Shown: piece by piece, positions 1 to 7,072 of the stretch | Position numbering within the stretch: the stretch's first letter is position 1 | Layout of the letters: every line of letters starts with the position of its first letter | Assembly (NCBI GenBank): GCA_013694885.1 | Contig: JACDBO010000201.1 | Coordinates: 1-8,646, forward strand | Origin: Chloroflexia bacterium | GTDB taxonomy: Bacteria > Chloroflexota > Chloroflexia > Thermomicrobiales > UBA6265 | Direction of reading: 5' to 3' | Length of the DNA: 8,646 bases | Translations under genes and position numbers: made by a program | Notes under the pieces: model-generated | Told to the model about the DNA's origin: nothing | The model's input: the letters and a program-made list of their open reading frames with translations, nothing else | The model's database searches: none

Positions 1-1090
1 GGATAGAGGCCGCCAAGAGCGCGGGTCGCCGGTCGAACAGGCGGCGGCAGAGCAGCCAGGTGAAGAGGACCGCGAGCGTGCCGAAGAGGGCGCTGAGCGT
101 GCGAACGCCAGCGACGGAGTCGCCGAAGAGCCACATTGCGCCAGCTTGAAAGTAGAAGAACAGATTCGGATGGTCGAACCACCCGGTGCCGAATGGATTG
201 ACGCGGTTTCCATCGAGGATCGTAACCGCCGACATCGCCATCGCCGCCCCATCGGCATCGACGATAGCGGGGTAGCGGTCGAGCGCGACGGTTCGCATCA
301 CGAGTGCGGCGACCGTGATCGCGCCCGCGACGGCCCAATCGAGCCGATGCCGCGTGGCCGCCGCCAGGGCCGTCGCGGGCCACGTTCGCCAACTCACCGG
401 TCGAGCGGCGGCGAGCAGGGCCAAGACCAGACTCAGCAGCCAGACCGCGACGATGTCCGCGTAGCCTTCGTCTGGCTGCCGATCGCGCATCGCGGACCAG
501 ACGAGCCACCCACACAGCGCGGCTCCGACCAGGAACCACGGCCGGGCAGCCTCCAGCGCGCTCGTGGTTATCGGAGGCGAACTCAGTGATGCCGACGCGC
601 CTGACGGAGCCGGCGTCGCGACCCAGTCGAGCGCGATGAAGAGGGCGAAACCGGTGAGATAGGCGCCGACGGTGAGCGGCGAAAGCGTAGGCTCTGTCAT
701 TTGCCATTGGCCGGCGACCACGAGCCCGAGTGCGGCGCCGAGCACACCCAGGGCCACGCGGCGTCGTTCGGCCAGCAACATCACGGCCGAGCGACCGCGC
801 AGTCGCTCCTCCATTGCCGGCAGTGCATGCCCAACCCGTCGGAAACCTCTTACGGCAAGGCGCGGTACGTCTCCGTAGTTGAGACAACCGAAGATGACGG
901 CAACGGTCAGGAGCAGCACGATGCCGCCACCGCCGAGACGGGGCACGACGATGAGGGCGAGGACTATCCCGATTGCCAGGGCCAGGACGGCCGGCATTCC
1001 GAGGGCAATCTCGATGCCTCGCCGGTCAGCGTCGATCTCCCGCGCGGCGATCGGCTCGTCCCCCACCGTCGGGGCGGCGCTGCGGCTCAT
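1..1090 (-). CDS. Multi-pass membrane glycosyltransferase, GT39/ArnT-like, C-terminus cut by window edge
   Basis: Reading leftward from ATG at 1090, the frame stays open for 363 codons to the window edge, so the 3' end is missing. The product is strongly hydrophobic, with likely membrane segments near residues 32-50, 56-72, 111-127, 141-156, 184-200, 211-229, 251-269, 308-323 and 331-347. Residues 270-350 resemble the first outer loop and following helices of GT-C enzymes of the PMT/ArnT type, which move sugars from polyprenyl-phosphate carriers at the outer membrane face: YPAIVDADGAAMAMSA, then a loop with FDHPNLFFY. The usual Asp-Glu pair appears here as Asp280-Gly281. The roughly 245 residues before this loop are an extension not expected in a simple family member, and I do not recognise them. 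AAGGAG at 1108-1103 precedes the ATG by 12 bases. The gene begins 38 bases after the YYY gene stops, so the two are probably cotranscribed. Membrane GT is likely; sugar and acceptor are unknown. Confidence 0.85.
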   Translation of the reverse strand, partial: MSRSAAPTVGDEPIAAREIDADRRGIEIALGMPAVLALAIGIVLALIVVPRLGGGGIVLLLTVAVIFGCLNYGDVPRLAVRGFRRVGHALPAMEERLRGRSAVMLLAERRRVALGVLGAALGLVVAGQWQMTEPTLSPLTVGAYLTGFALFIALDWVATPAPSGASASLSSPPITTSALEAARPWFLVGAALCGWLVWSAMRDRQPDEGYADIVAVWLLSLVLALLAAARPVSWRTWPATALAAATRHRLDWAVAGAITVAALVMRTVALDRYPAIVDADGAAMAMSAVTILDGNRVNPFGTGWFDHPNLFFYFQAGAMWLFGDSVAGVRTLSALFGTLAVLFTWLLCRRLFDRRPALLAASI

Positions 1091-1128
1091 CTCCGGCTCT
1101 CGCTCCTTCGCGGTCGCGACCGTTCGGG

Positions 1129-4100
1129 TCAGACCACGGCCCCGTCGTAGCGGTAGATCGTGACGCCATCGGCGCGATAGACGACCTCGACCATTCCGCG
1201 CGCCGCCGCATCCTCGTATTTCGCGAGTGCGTCGTCGTCGTAGTAGGCGCGCTCCAGGTCGCCGATGTAGATGTACTGGACGTGGTAGGTGTCCAGCAGC
1301 GGTTGGATTGCCTCGAAACTCCCCGCCTCACCGAGCATCCGTTGCACATCCTGCCGGCGCACGTCGAGCATCGTCGGGTAGCCGCCGCGCTGCTGTTGCT
1401 GGTGGTAGTCCCAGCCGAGCACCGTCGGCAGTCCTGTATAGATACTGACGCGCGACCCCCACCGATAATCCGGAATCGCCGCCTCCAGGACCACCGGCGA
1501 CCCCTGCACGTTCTGGAGCATCCAGTCGATGCCGGCCCGGTCTCCCTCCAGTGAGAATTGCGCCGCCGGTCGCCCCTCGGGTCCCTCGGTGCGGACCGCC
1601 GCTTTCATGAACGCCATGCCGTCGAGCGTCGGCGGGAGGTCGTTGAAGCGGTCGCCAAGGCGCACCGGCACCGCGAGAGCCGGGTAGACCAGAGCGCCAG
1701 CGACCAGCACCACACCGATACCGGACCAGACCCGCCAGAACCGGAGTCGATCATGCCACCGCTCGCCGATCCGCCCGAAGGCGATCACCGCCCCGGCGCC
1801 CGCCGCGACCCCGAGCAGCATCCAGACCTGAAGGTAGAACTTGAATACCGTGTTCATGCGCCCGGCATCGCCGCCGACGGCGACGATATCGACCGCGAGG
1901 CTGATCCCCATCGCCAAGGCCACGAGCGCGGCGATGAAGACGGCCGCCGCATCGTCACGCCGCCGCCAAGCGACGCTCACGGCCAACACGAACAATCCGA
2001 CCAGGAGCCAGCGGAGCGAACCGGTCAAGAGCGCCAGCAACGCGCCGCTCCCGAGGATCGCCGCCACCGGTTTGAAACCGAGATCGACCGCTCGTTCGCC
2101 CAGCGTCAGATGCCCGTGAATATTCCGCTGTCCATGCTCGACCTGATCGGCGCGCCACGCCAACCCGACCGGCCAGACCACTACCAACCGAGCCAGCCGC
2201 GTCCGGCCACGGAACAGCTCGGCGACGAGGTAGGTCGCGACGAAGAAGAGGAGAACCCCATAGATGACCAGGTACTCGTCGACGCGCGTCCGGCCACCGG
2301 CGGGGACGAGATCGACGGCCAAGCCCTCGTAGCGCCGGAGCCAGGGCCAGAACAGCAGCCGGCTGAAGCCAACGATCGCCACGCCGCCGATGACGAGCCG
2401 GCGGGCGACGGGGAACGTCAGCGTCCACCCAGTCCGCCGGAACTCGGCGCCCGCGAAGCCGCCGAGCATCACCAGCAGATAGGCCGGGTAGTCCCAGCTG
2501 TTGGTGGCGAGCAGCGTGCCCGCCAGCAGCCCCGACACCCCGATCAGCGCGATGGCCTCCGGGTCGCTTGACCGAAAGTGTTGCCACCGCGTGGATCGGC
2601 TTGGCATGGCGTCGTGCGGCAGAGAATCTCGCTGGAACCACGTCAGCGCGACAAGGAGTGCCGCAACGGTGAACGGCAACGCCATGAGGTGCGGATGGAG
2701 GTCGGCGAACAAGAACGTGAAGGCCGGGAACTCTGTGATCGTCCCCTCGATCACCCGCGACGATGGCCAATAGCCATCGTCGGGAAGCGAGACGCGACCG
2801 GTCACCACGCTCCACAACCCGGCCAGCAGCGTGGCCGGTCCACCGGCATCGGCCAGGAGCCTCCGCAAACCTTGCGCGGGCATGCCCCACTCTCCGCGGC
2901 CGGCGCGCATCACCAGGTCCAGGTTCCCCAGGATCAGCGTGAGCAGCGGTCCCGCCAGCGCCGCGGTTATCGGCGCCCAAGGAGAGCGCCATCGCGGGTG
3001 CCACCGGCTGGCGGTGAGGATGCTGGCCGTCAGCGCCCACACGTTGAGCGTGGTGAGGGCGAAAATCGTCGGCACCGCCAGATTGAAGGCGACGGCCGGC
3101 AGGATGCCGGTCAACCGAATCAAGCCCGCGATGACGACATAGCCGAAGTAGTAGTAGTTCATGACGCCGCCCGCGAACCAGGGGTCATACGGCGGGAACC
3201 AGACGGTGCGCACCACCGCATTCAGATAGGCGACCTCCATTGGCTTCTCGCCGCCGCGCTCTGGGTGCCACAGGTCCGGGTTCTGGGCGCGCAGCCACAC
3301 AAACCCGAGAAACGCGATGAGAAAGAGGGCTTCGCCGGCGATGATCCAGCGCCAACGCCGCCGAAGATCGGCCCACAACGCAAGGCGCCGCGACCACGTC
3401 ATGGCAACCGAGAGTCCAGCCGTGGCGAGCACCCCGAGGCCCACGGCGTCCGGTCCGAACGGAACGAGATGTAGACTCGGCAGCAGCCAGGCGACATAAG
3501 AAACGAGGAGCAGACCGAGCGTCTTCGCAAGGGCATACCCACGATCGGGCAGTGCCCCGCACATCCGCCAGCAGAGAGGGATCGCCGCCAGCGACATGAG
3601 CTGGATCGCCAGGTACCACACCAGCACCGGGACGCTGTTCGCGAGACCGTCCGCGTCGAACATCCGGCGCCAGGTGCCGCTGGCCTGCTGCTCGGCACGT
3701 GCGTCGTCGTCCAAGAGCAGCAAGCCGTTGTTGGCCTGCGCGGGCAGGATCGGCACGGGGCCAGCTGAGAGCGCGAGCTGGAGCCGGGTCTCGATGGCGT
3801 GCCGCGAATAGCCCCCGGTCTTCTTGAAGATCAACACCTTGGGATGGTCGTAGACGCTGAACGACTCTTCGGCGCCATCGTCGACTAACTCGATCCCGAA
3901 AAGACGAGGGTACGAGGTGAACGAGCGGACCTCCGTGAAGCCGAGCTCGCCAGCGAACAGCATCTCGTAGTAGGCGGTCGTCATCGGGTAGCGTTCCGGC
4001 AATCGCGGAATCGACTCGTACAACCGGTTGCTCGACAGGACGAGGTAATCGGCCTGGTCGAGCCGCGCCAGCAACATCTCCAGCTTGTCTGGAGCGTCCG

Positions 4101-5616
4101 CGTTGTAGAGCTCCAGCTGGACGCCCTGGTAGAGGGCGTGATCGTGTCCCGCCAGCGGCACCGGCAATCCATCGTCCCAGTGCTCGGTCGCGATCACCGC
4201 GCCGACCGGCAAGTTTTCATAGATCCAGCGCGAGGCTTCGACGCGGGTCACCGGCTGCGTATAGATCGTGGTGAAGGCAAACGCATAGAGCGCGGTGAGG
4301 ACGACGACGATGACGGCGGGAACGGCGACGAGCCTGGGTCGGCGACGAACCATCGCGCCGGCGCGGCCACCGAGGCGGCGTTCCCCGAAACTCAGCAGCA
4401 GTCCCGCCGCGAGGACGACCAGGAACGGATAGGCCGGCAACAGATAGCGCATCGCCTTGACGAACGATGTCCCGTAGTAGAGCAGATGGAATGCCGGCCA
4501 CCCGATCAGGAACAGGTGCGCGATCGACGGACAGCGGCGCGATCTCGCCAAACGGTACGCGCCAATGAGCAGCGCGATCAGCGCGGTAAGACCCAGTGGC
4601 AGCCCCATTCCCCACAGCACGAGGTGTCGCAGGCTGAAGAGCAGCGGGGTGCGGTCCGCCCACTGGTGGCTCGGTGGCAGGTCGATCAAACCCGCCTGGG
4701 CATCGCGCCAGTAGCGCAAGTCGGCCAGCCAGCGGGCATCGAGGTTGAAGGTGAACAGCCCCGGCTCGAAGGCGTAGGGCTGGCCGGTCTTGAATGTCCA
4801 GAGCGCGCCAACGAGGGCCAGGCCGACGCCAAGTCCGGTCGGGAGTCGTCGTCCGTTGGCGCCACGTTGACCCAGCAGCGCCGCGCGTAGCCCGTGTCGC
4901 CGCCAGCACTCCAGCGCCGGCAGGGCGAGGACAATCAGGATCGGCAGCGCGCTGACTTTGCTTGCCACCGCCAGTCCGGCGGCGACTCCGGCGAGGAGGT
5001 AGGCCCACCAGCGTCCGCGTGCGGAGGCGAGCAGCGCGAAGTGGAAGGCGGCGATGCAACCGGTCGTCGCAAAGGCATCGACGGTAAAGAAGTGGGCCGC
5101 CTGGATGTGCAACACCGTCAGCGACATCAGCAGGGCCGCGAGCAGCCCCACCGACGTGCTGAAGAGGCGCCGCCCGACCAGAAAGACGAAGACGACGGTC
5201 AGCAGATCGCAGAGCGTGGCGAGCACCCGCCCGACGAGGTGGAGGTTGCCGTACACCTCGTTGCCGGTGAGGTCGCCGATCGCTTTGGTTAGAAAGAGCG
5301 GGAATGTGCCGTAGACGTAGGAGCCGAAATCCCGGTTGTAGGGATTGAGAGGGGAGGTGTCGCTGTTGAAATACTGACCGATGCTCCCCGGCCATGAGAT
5401 CGCGTCGGCGACCATCGTCATGAACCGCTCGTCCGGGTGCAGATAGAGGTTGAGTCCCCAGTTGATCCCGATCAACCGCAGGGCACCAGCGAAAAGCACG
5501 ATGGCGGTCATTAGCGCATTGGCCCGGTGCCGATCGAGCAGGGCGAGCACCGCCGCGTACCTGCCCACACCCAACTCGGCTCGCCTGGTTGCGTTGACCG
5601 TCGCCGGAGCGGACAT
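1129..5616 (-). CDS. Giant fusion membrane protein: GT39/ArnT-like module plus Chlor_Arch_YYY (DUF2298) module
   Basis: This protein has 1495 residues with ATG at 5616 and TGA at 1131-1129. Residues about 35-455 form a multi-pass segment like PMT/ArnT glycosyltransferases. The first outer loop holds LHPDERF (59-65), whose Asp62-Glu63 matches the catalytic acidic pair of that family. Residues about 456-600 look soluble and extracytoplasmic. A linker and new helices follow (663-776), with LPDRGYALAK at 689-698. Then come the YYY hallmarks: RGGEKPMEVAYLNA (787-800), PPYDPWFAGG (808-817), NYYYFGY (820-826), FADLHPHLMALPF (970-982), NSWDYPAY (1039-1046), DAGRMNTVFKFYLQVW (1250-1265) and GWDYHQQQQR (1401-1410). 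The last 125 residues again look soluble. YYY proteins have no established reaction. Stand-alone members are, from memory, roughly half this length, so this is a fusion. AGGA lies 10 bases before the start. The methyltransferase ends 109 bases upstream. A role in glycolipid or protein glycosylation at the outer membrane face is inference. Confidence 0.93.
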   Translation of the reverse strand: MSAPATVNATRRAELGVGRYAAVLALLDRHRANALMTAIVLFAGALRLIGINWGLNLYLHPDERFMTMVADAISWPGSIGQYFNSDTSPLNPYNRDFGSYVYGTFPLFLTKAIGDLTGNEVYGNLHLVGRVLATLCDLLTVVFVFLVGRRLFSTSVGLLAALLMSLTVLHIQAAHFFTVDAFATTGCIAAFHFALLASARGRWWAYLLAGVAAGLAVASKVSALPILIVLALPALECWRRHGLRAALLGQRGANGRRLPTGLGVGLALVGALWTFKTGQPYAFEPGLFTFNLDARWLADLRYWRDAQAGLIDLPPSHQWADRTPLLFSLRHLVLWGMGLPLGLTALIALLIGAYRLARSRRCPSIAHLFLIGWPAFHLLYYGTSFVKAMRYLLPAYPFLVVLAAGLLLSFGERRLGGRAGAMVRRRPRLVAVPAVIVVVLTALYAFAFTTIYTQPVTRVEASRWIYENLPVGAVIATEHWDDGLPVPLAGHDHALYQGVQLELYNADAPDKLEMLLARLDQADYLVLSSNRLYESIPRLPERYPMTTAYYEMLFAGELGFTEVRSFTSYPRLFGIELVDDGAEESFSVYDHPKVLIFKKTGGYSRHAIETRLQLALSAGPVPILPAQANNGLLLLDDDARAEQQASGTWRRMFDADGLANSVPVLVWYLAIQLMSLAAIPLCWRMCGALPDRGYALAKTLGLLLVSYVAWLLPSLHLVPFGPDAVGLGVLATAGLSVAMTWSRRLALWADLRRRWRWIIAGEALFLIAFLGFVWLRAQNPDLWHPERGGEKPMEVAYLNAVVRTVWFPPYDPWFAGGVMNYYYFGYVVIAGLIRLTGILPAVAFNLAVPTIFALTTLNVWALTASILTASRWHPRWRSPWAPITAALAGPLLTLILGNLDLVMRAGRGEWGMPAQGLRRLLADAGGPATLLAGLWSVVTGRVSLPDDGYWPSSRVIEGTITEFPAFTFLFADLHPHLMALPFTVAALLVALTWFQRDSLPHDAMPSRSTRWQHFRSSDPEAIALIGVSGLLAGTLLATNSWDYPAYLLVMLGGFAGAEFRRTGWTLTFPVARRLVIGGVAIVGFSRLLFWPWLRRYEGLAVDLVPAGGRTRVDEYLVIYGVLLFFVATYLVAELFRGRTRLARLVVVWPVGLAWRADQVEHGQRNIHGHLTLGERAVDLGFKPVAAILGSGALLALLTGSLRWLLVGLFVLAVSVAWRRRDDAAAVFIAALVALAMGISLAVDIVAVGGDAGRMNTVFKFYLQVWMLLGVAAGAGAVIAFGRIGERWHDRLRFWRVWSGIGVVLVAGALVYPALAVPVRLGDRFNDLPPTLDGMAFMKAAVRTEGPEGRPAAQFSLEGDRAGIDWMLQNVQGSPVVLEAAIPDYRWGSRVSIYTGLPTVLGWDYHQQQQRGGYPTMLDVRRQDVQRMLGEAGSFEAIQPLLDTYHVQYIYIGDLERAYYDDDALAKYEDAAARGMVEVVYRADGVTIYRYDGAVV

Positions 5617-5693
5617 GCTGGGTCAATCCTGCCTCGACGCGGCTGGGCGCGCCGTGAACGCCGGTTCGCTGGGAGGACCGTCGCACTGAACTC

Positions 5694-5721
5694 TGCCGCA
5701 TTATGCCCCATGCTGGCGGCA
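5694..5721 (-). promoter_or_regulatory. Inverted repeat with embedded -10-like box between methyltransferase and YYY genes
   Basis: TGCCGC at 5694-5699 and GCGGCA at 5716-5721 are perfect 6-base arms around a 16-base centre. The centre contains CATAAT on the minus strand (5705-5700), a five-of-six match to a -10 box, with no convincing -35. It starts five bases after the methyltransferase stop. It could be a weak hairpin ending or slowing transcription (there is no T-run), or a promoter or operator for the YYY gene about 80 bases downstream. Chance is also possible. Confidence 0.25.
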
Positions 5722-5725
5722 CGGC

Positions 5726-6610
5726 TCAGGTCGGTCGGCGAGCCCGCACCGCCAGCGCCACGAATGTTTGCTTGCGGCGGGCCAGATCGGGCGCATCGTT
5801 GCGCCGGTCGAGCGCGTTGAGCAGGCGAGCGGCCAGCGCCACGAGGGTGGGGCGCTCCGGCGCGGGGTTTCCATACCGATCACCGGCGCGGGCAAACGCT
5901 GAGGGAAGCCGGCCGCTCAAGAGCAGCGGCTTGAGTAACCCGTAGAGCACCAGGTGCGCGAAAGGCGGGCAGAAGTGGGTCAAGGGGCGTCGCTCCTCGA
6001 CTACGAACCCGGCGTTTTCGAGGAGCGTACAGAGCGTGGCCATCGTGTAGAGGCGGCGATGGCCGTACCAGATGCCGGAGAACACCCGCTCACCCCCGAT
6101 GTGGCGACCGGTTGCTCGTTCAAGTAGGAAGTTGATCGGGTCCCAGGCGAAGGGATAGTCGGCACTCGGCACCGTGACCACGAGAACCCCGCCGGGCTGG
6201 AGCACCCGGTAGAGCTCGGCGGCGGCCCCGGCGTCGTCTACGAGGTGTTCGAGTACCTCGGAGCAGATAATCCCCGAGAAGTGGCCGTCCGCGAACGGTA
6301 AGGTCTCGGCGCTGCCTTGCACGTAGGTGAGACGCGGCCGCTCCCCGAGCCGGTTCTGGGCGACGAGCAACCGCTCCCGTTCCGGGTCGATGCCGACGAT
6401 CGACGCCTTCGAGAGCTCGCTGAGCAGTCGCAGGTAGAAGCCATAGCCGGTGCCGCAGTCGAGGATGAGGTCGCCCGGTCCGGCGTCGAGAAACTCGACC
6501 ACCGTCTCACAGCGTCGCCGAAACGCGAGGTCCGCCTCGAACGGCATGAGTTCGCGGACCGCCGCTCGCGCCGCCGCGGTCCGCGTCTGTTCCGATTCCA
6601 CCGAATTCAC
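5726..6610 (-). CDS. Class I SAM-dependent methyltransferase (Methyltransf_11/23 type)
   Basis: A 294-residue protein with a Rossmann-type SAM-binding fold at residues about 40-150. Motif I is LILDCGTGYGFYLRLL (48-63). The acidic residue after strand two is Asp75 in IVGIDPERERL. The adenine-side and post-I region is QGSAETLPFADGHF (98-111), followed by SEVLEHL (117-123) and LQPGGVLVVTVPS (137-149). Such enzymes transfer a methyl group from SAM to a small molecule, sugar or lipid; the C-terminal half, which would set the substrate, is not diagnostic. It contains a hydrophobic stretch (about 213-233, PPFAHLVLYGLLKPLLL) that could touch the membrane. The start is GTG at 6610. No clear Shine-Dalgarno site precedes it, so GTG at codon 4 or ATG at codon 22 (6547) remain possible; the core fold begins after both. 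Its place between glycosyltransferase genes suggests methylation of a sugar residue or a glycan lipid carrier, which is inference. Confidence 0.9.
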   Translation of the reverse strand: MNSVESEQTRTAAARAAVRELMPFEADLAFRRRCETVVEFLDAGPGDLILDCGTGYGFYLRLLSELSKASIVGIDPERERLLVAQNRLGERPRLTYVQGSAETLPFADGHFSGIICSEVLEHLVDDAGAAAELYRVLQPGGVLVVTVPSADYPFAWDPINFLLERATGRHIGGERVFSGIWYGHRRLYTMATLCTLLENAGFVVEERRPLTHFCPPFAHLVLYGLLKPLLLSGRLPSAFARAGDRYGNPAPERPTLVALAARLLNALDRRNDAPDLARRKQTFVALAVRARRPT

Positions 6611-6863
6611 CGGCCATCTTTGTCGAGCTTGAACGCTGGAGCGCTCTCCCTCTGGCTCGCTCGATACCGGGCGCGCACACCGGTGGAACTAACCGCTCCG
6701 CACAGCGTCCCGATACTCCGGATCACGGTTGGATACGACCTACCGCTGGCGCCATCGATGGGCACAGCGCGCCGGCTCCATCCGGGCCGAGGCCTACCGC
6801 GTCGCCGAGGCATCTGTCCGCGTCCGATCGGCCGACTGCCCGGTGTGAGCTCCGGCGTCCGGT
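6611..6863. other. Gene-free stretch of 253 bases between miniprotein and methyltransferase genes
   Basis: I see no credible gene, terminator with T-run, or strong promoter in this stretch. Open frames crossing it are arginine- and proline-rich, lack ribosome sites and look like frame shadows. An 8-base palindrome GAGCGCTC on the minus strand about 30 to 45 bases before the methyltransferase start is the only local symmetry noted. The methyltransferase promoter, if separate, should be here. Confidence 0.5.
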
Positions 6864-6950
6864 CTAGATGAACACGATGATTAGGATGATGATAATGACC
6901 AGCAGCACCACGCCGCCGATCTTGATGTTGTTCCTGCCGCCCCGTTCCAT
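6864..6950 (-). CDS. 28-residue single-helix membrane miniprotein, unrecognised
   Basis: A short frame runs from ATG at 6950 to TAG at 6866-6864. The N-terminus is polar and basic (MERGGRNNIKIGG). The remaining 15 residues are wholly hydrophobic (VVLLVIIIILIIVFI) and run to the last codon, which fits one membrane helix with a positively charged inner end. Support for translation is good: GGGAGG at 6963-6958 sits 7 bases before the ATG, the best ribosome site in the window, and a GATAAT box lies at 7003-6998. An ATG five codons earlier (6965) is in frame but has no ribosome site of its own and overlaps the GGGAGG. The gene sits alone in the gap between the GT4 and methyltransferase genes, 122 bases after the former and 253 before the latter. 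I do not recognise a family. The low-complexity Ile/Val/Leu composition means chance cannot be excluded. Confidence 0.6.
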   Translation of the reverse strand: MERGGRNNIKIGGVVLLVIIIILIIVFI

Positions 6951-6957
6951 GGCATAG

Positions 6958-6963
6958 CCTCCC
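6958..6963 (-). promoter_or_regulatory. Strong Shine-Dalgarno site of the miniprotein gene
   Basis: GGGAGG on the minus strand lies 7 bases before ATG 6950. It decides the start: the alternative in-frame ATG at 6965 overlaps this site and has only AT-rich, purine-poor sequence upstream. Confidence 0.6.
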
Positions 6964-6997
6964 ATGTTGCAACTGTTCGCCTGGTGGACTCGGACGT

Positions 6998-7026
6998 ATT
7001 ATCCCCTACCGGCTTGTTTCGCGAAA
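6998..7026 (-). promoter_or_regulatory. Possible sigma70-type promoter for the miniprotein gene
   Basis: On the minus strand GATAAT (7003-6998) matches the -10 consensus at five of six bases and stands out in GC-rich DNA. Seventeen bases upstream is TTTCGC (7026-7021), a poor -35. Transcription would begin near 6990, about 40 bases before the miniprotein ATG and after the GT4 stop codon. This is read from consensus only. Confidence 0.35.
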
Positions 7027-7072
7027 GTCCCGGCAGCCCTGGCACGGATGGGCACGTCCGATACGACACACG

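Noticed and set aside
146..1163. Rightward open frames across the first 1.1 kb
   Set aside because: They are antisense to a continuous 363-codon hydrophobic frame with a ribosome site and GT39-like loop, and encode only Arg/Gly/Pro-rich shadow sequence.
1558..3474. Long rightward open frames (1558-2571 and 2578-3474) opposite the YYY gene
   Set aside because: They are antisense to a well-supported membrane gene, are rich in Arg, Pro, Glu and Gln in the way GC-rich complementary frames are, and show no recognisable domain.
4138..5292. Rightward open frames at 4138-4890 and 4894-5292
   Set aside because: They have the same antisense shadow composition, highly charged with no fold signature, and lie fully inside the GT39-like half of the YYY fusion.
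4217..5722. Leftward 501-codon frame overlapping the start of the YYY gene in another phase
   Set aside because: Its translation is Arg/Pro-rich with no hydrophobic pattern or motif, while the overlapping frame contains clear family motifs throughout.
6840..6866. Possible terminator hairpin just after the miniprotein stop (CCGG repeats)
   Set aside because: The stem is only about four base pairs with an 8-base loop and no T-run follows, so chance pairing in GC-rich DNA explains it.
6607..6972. Leftward 121-codon frame covering the miniprotein and the gap after it
   Set aside because: It is a shifted reading of the same region with basic low-information sequence, and the GGGAGG ribosome site is spaced for the 28-residue frame, not for this one.
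7042..7060. GGCACG direct repeat pair after the GT4 stop codon
   Set aside because: Two six-base copies separated by four bases in GC-rich DNA are expected by chance, and no array or attachment-site context is present.
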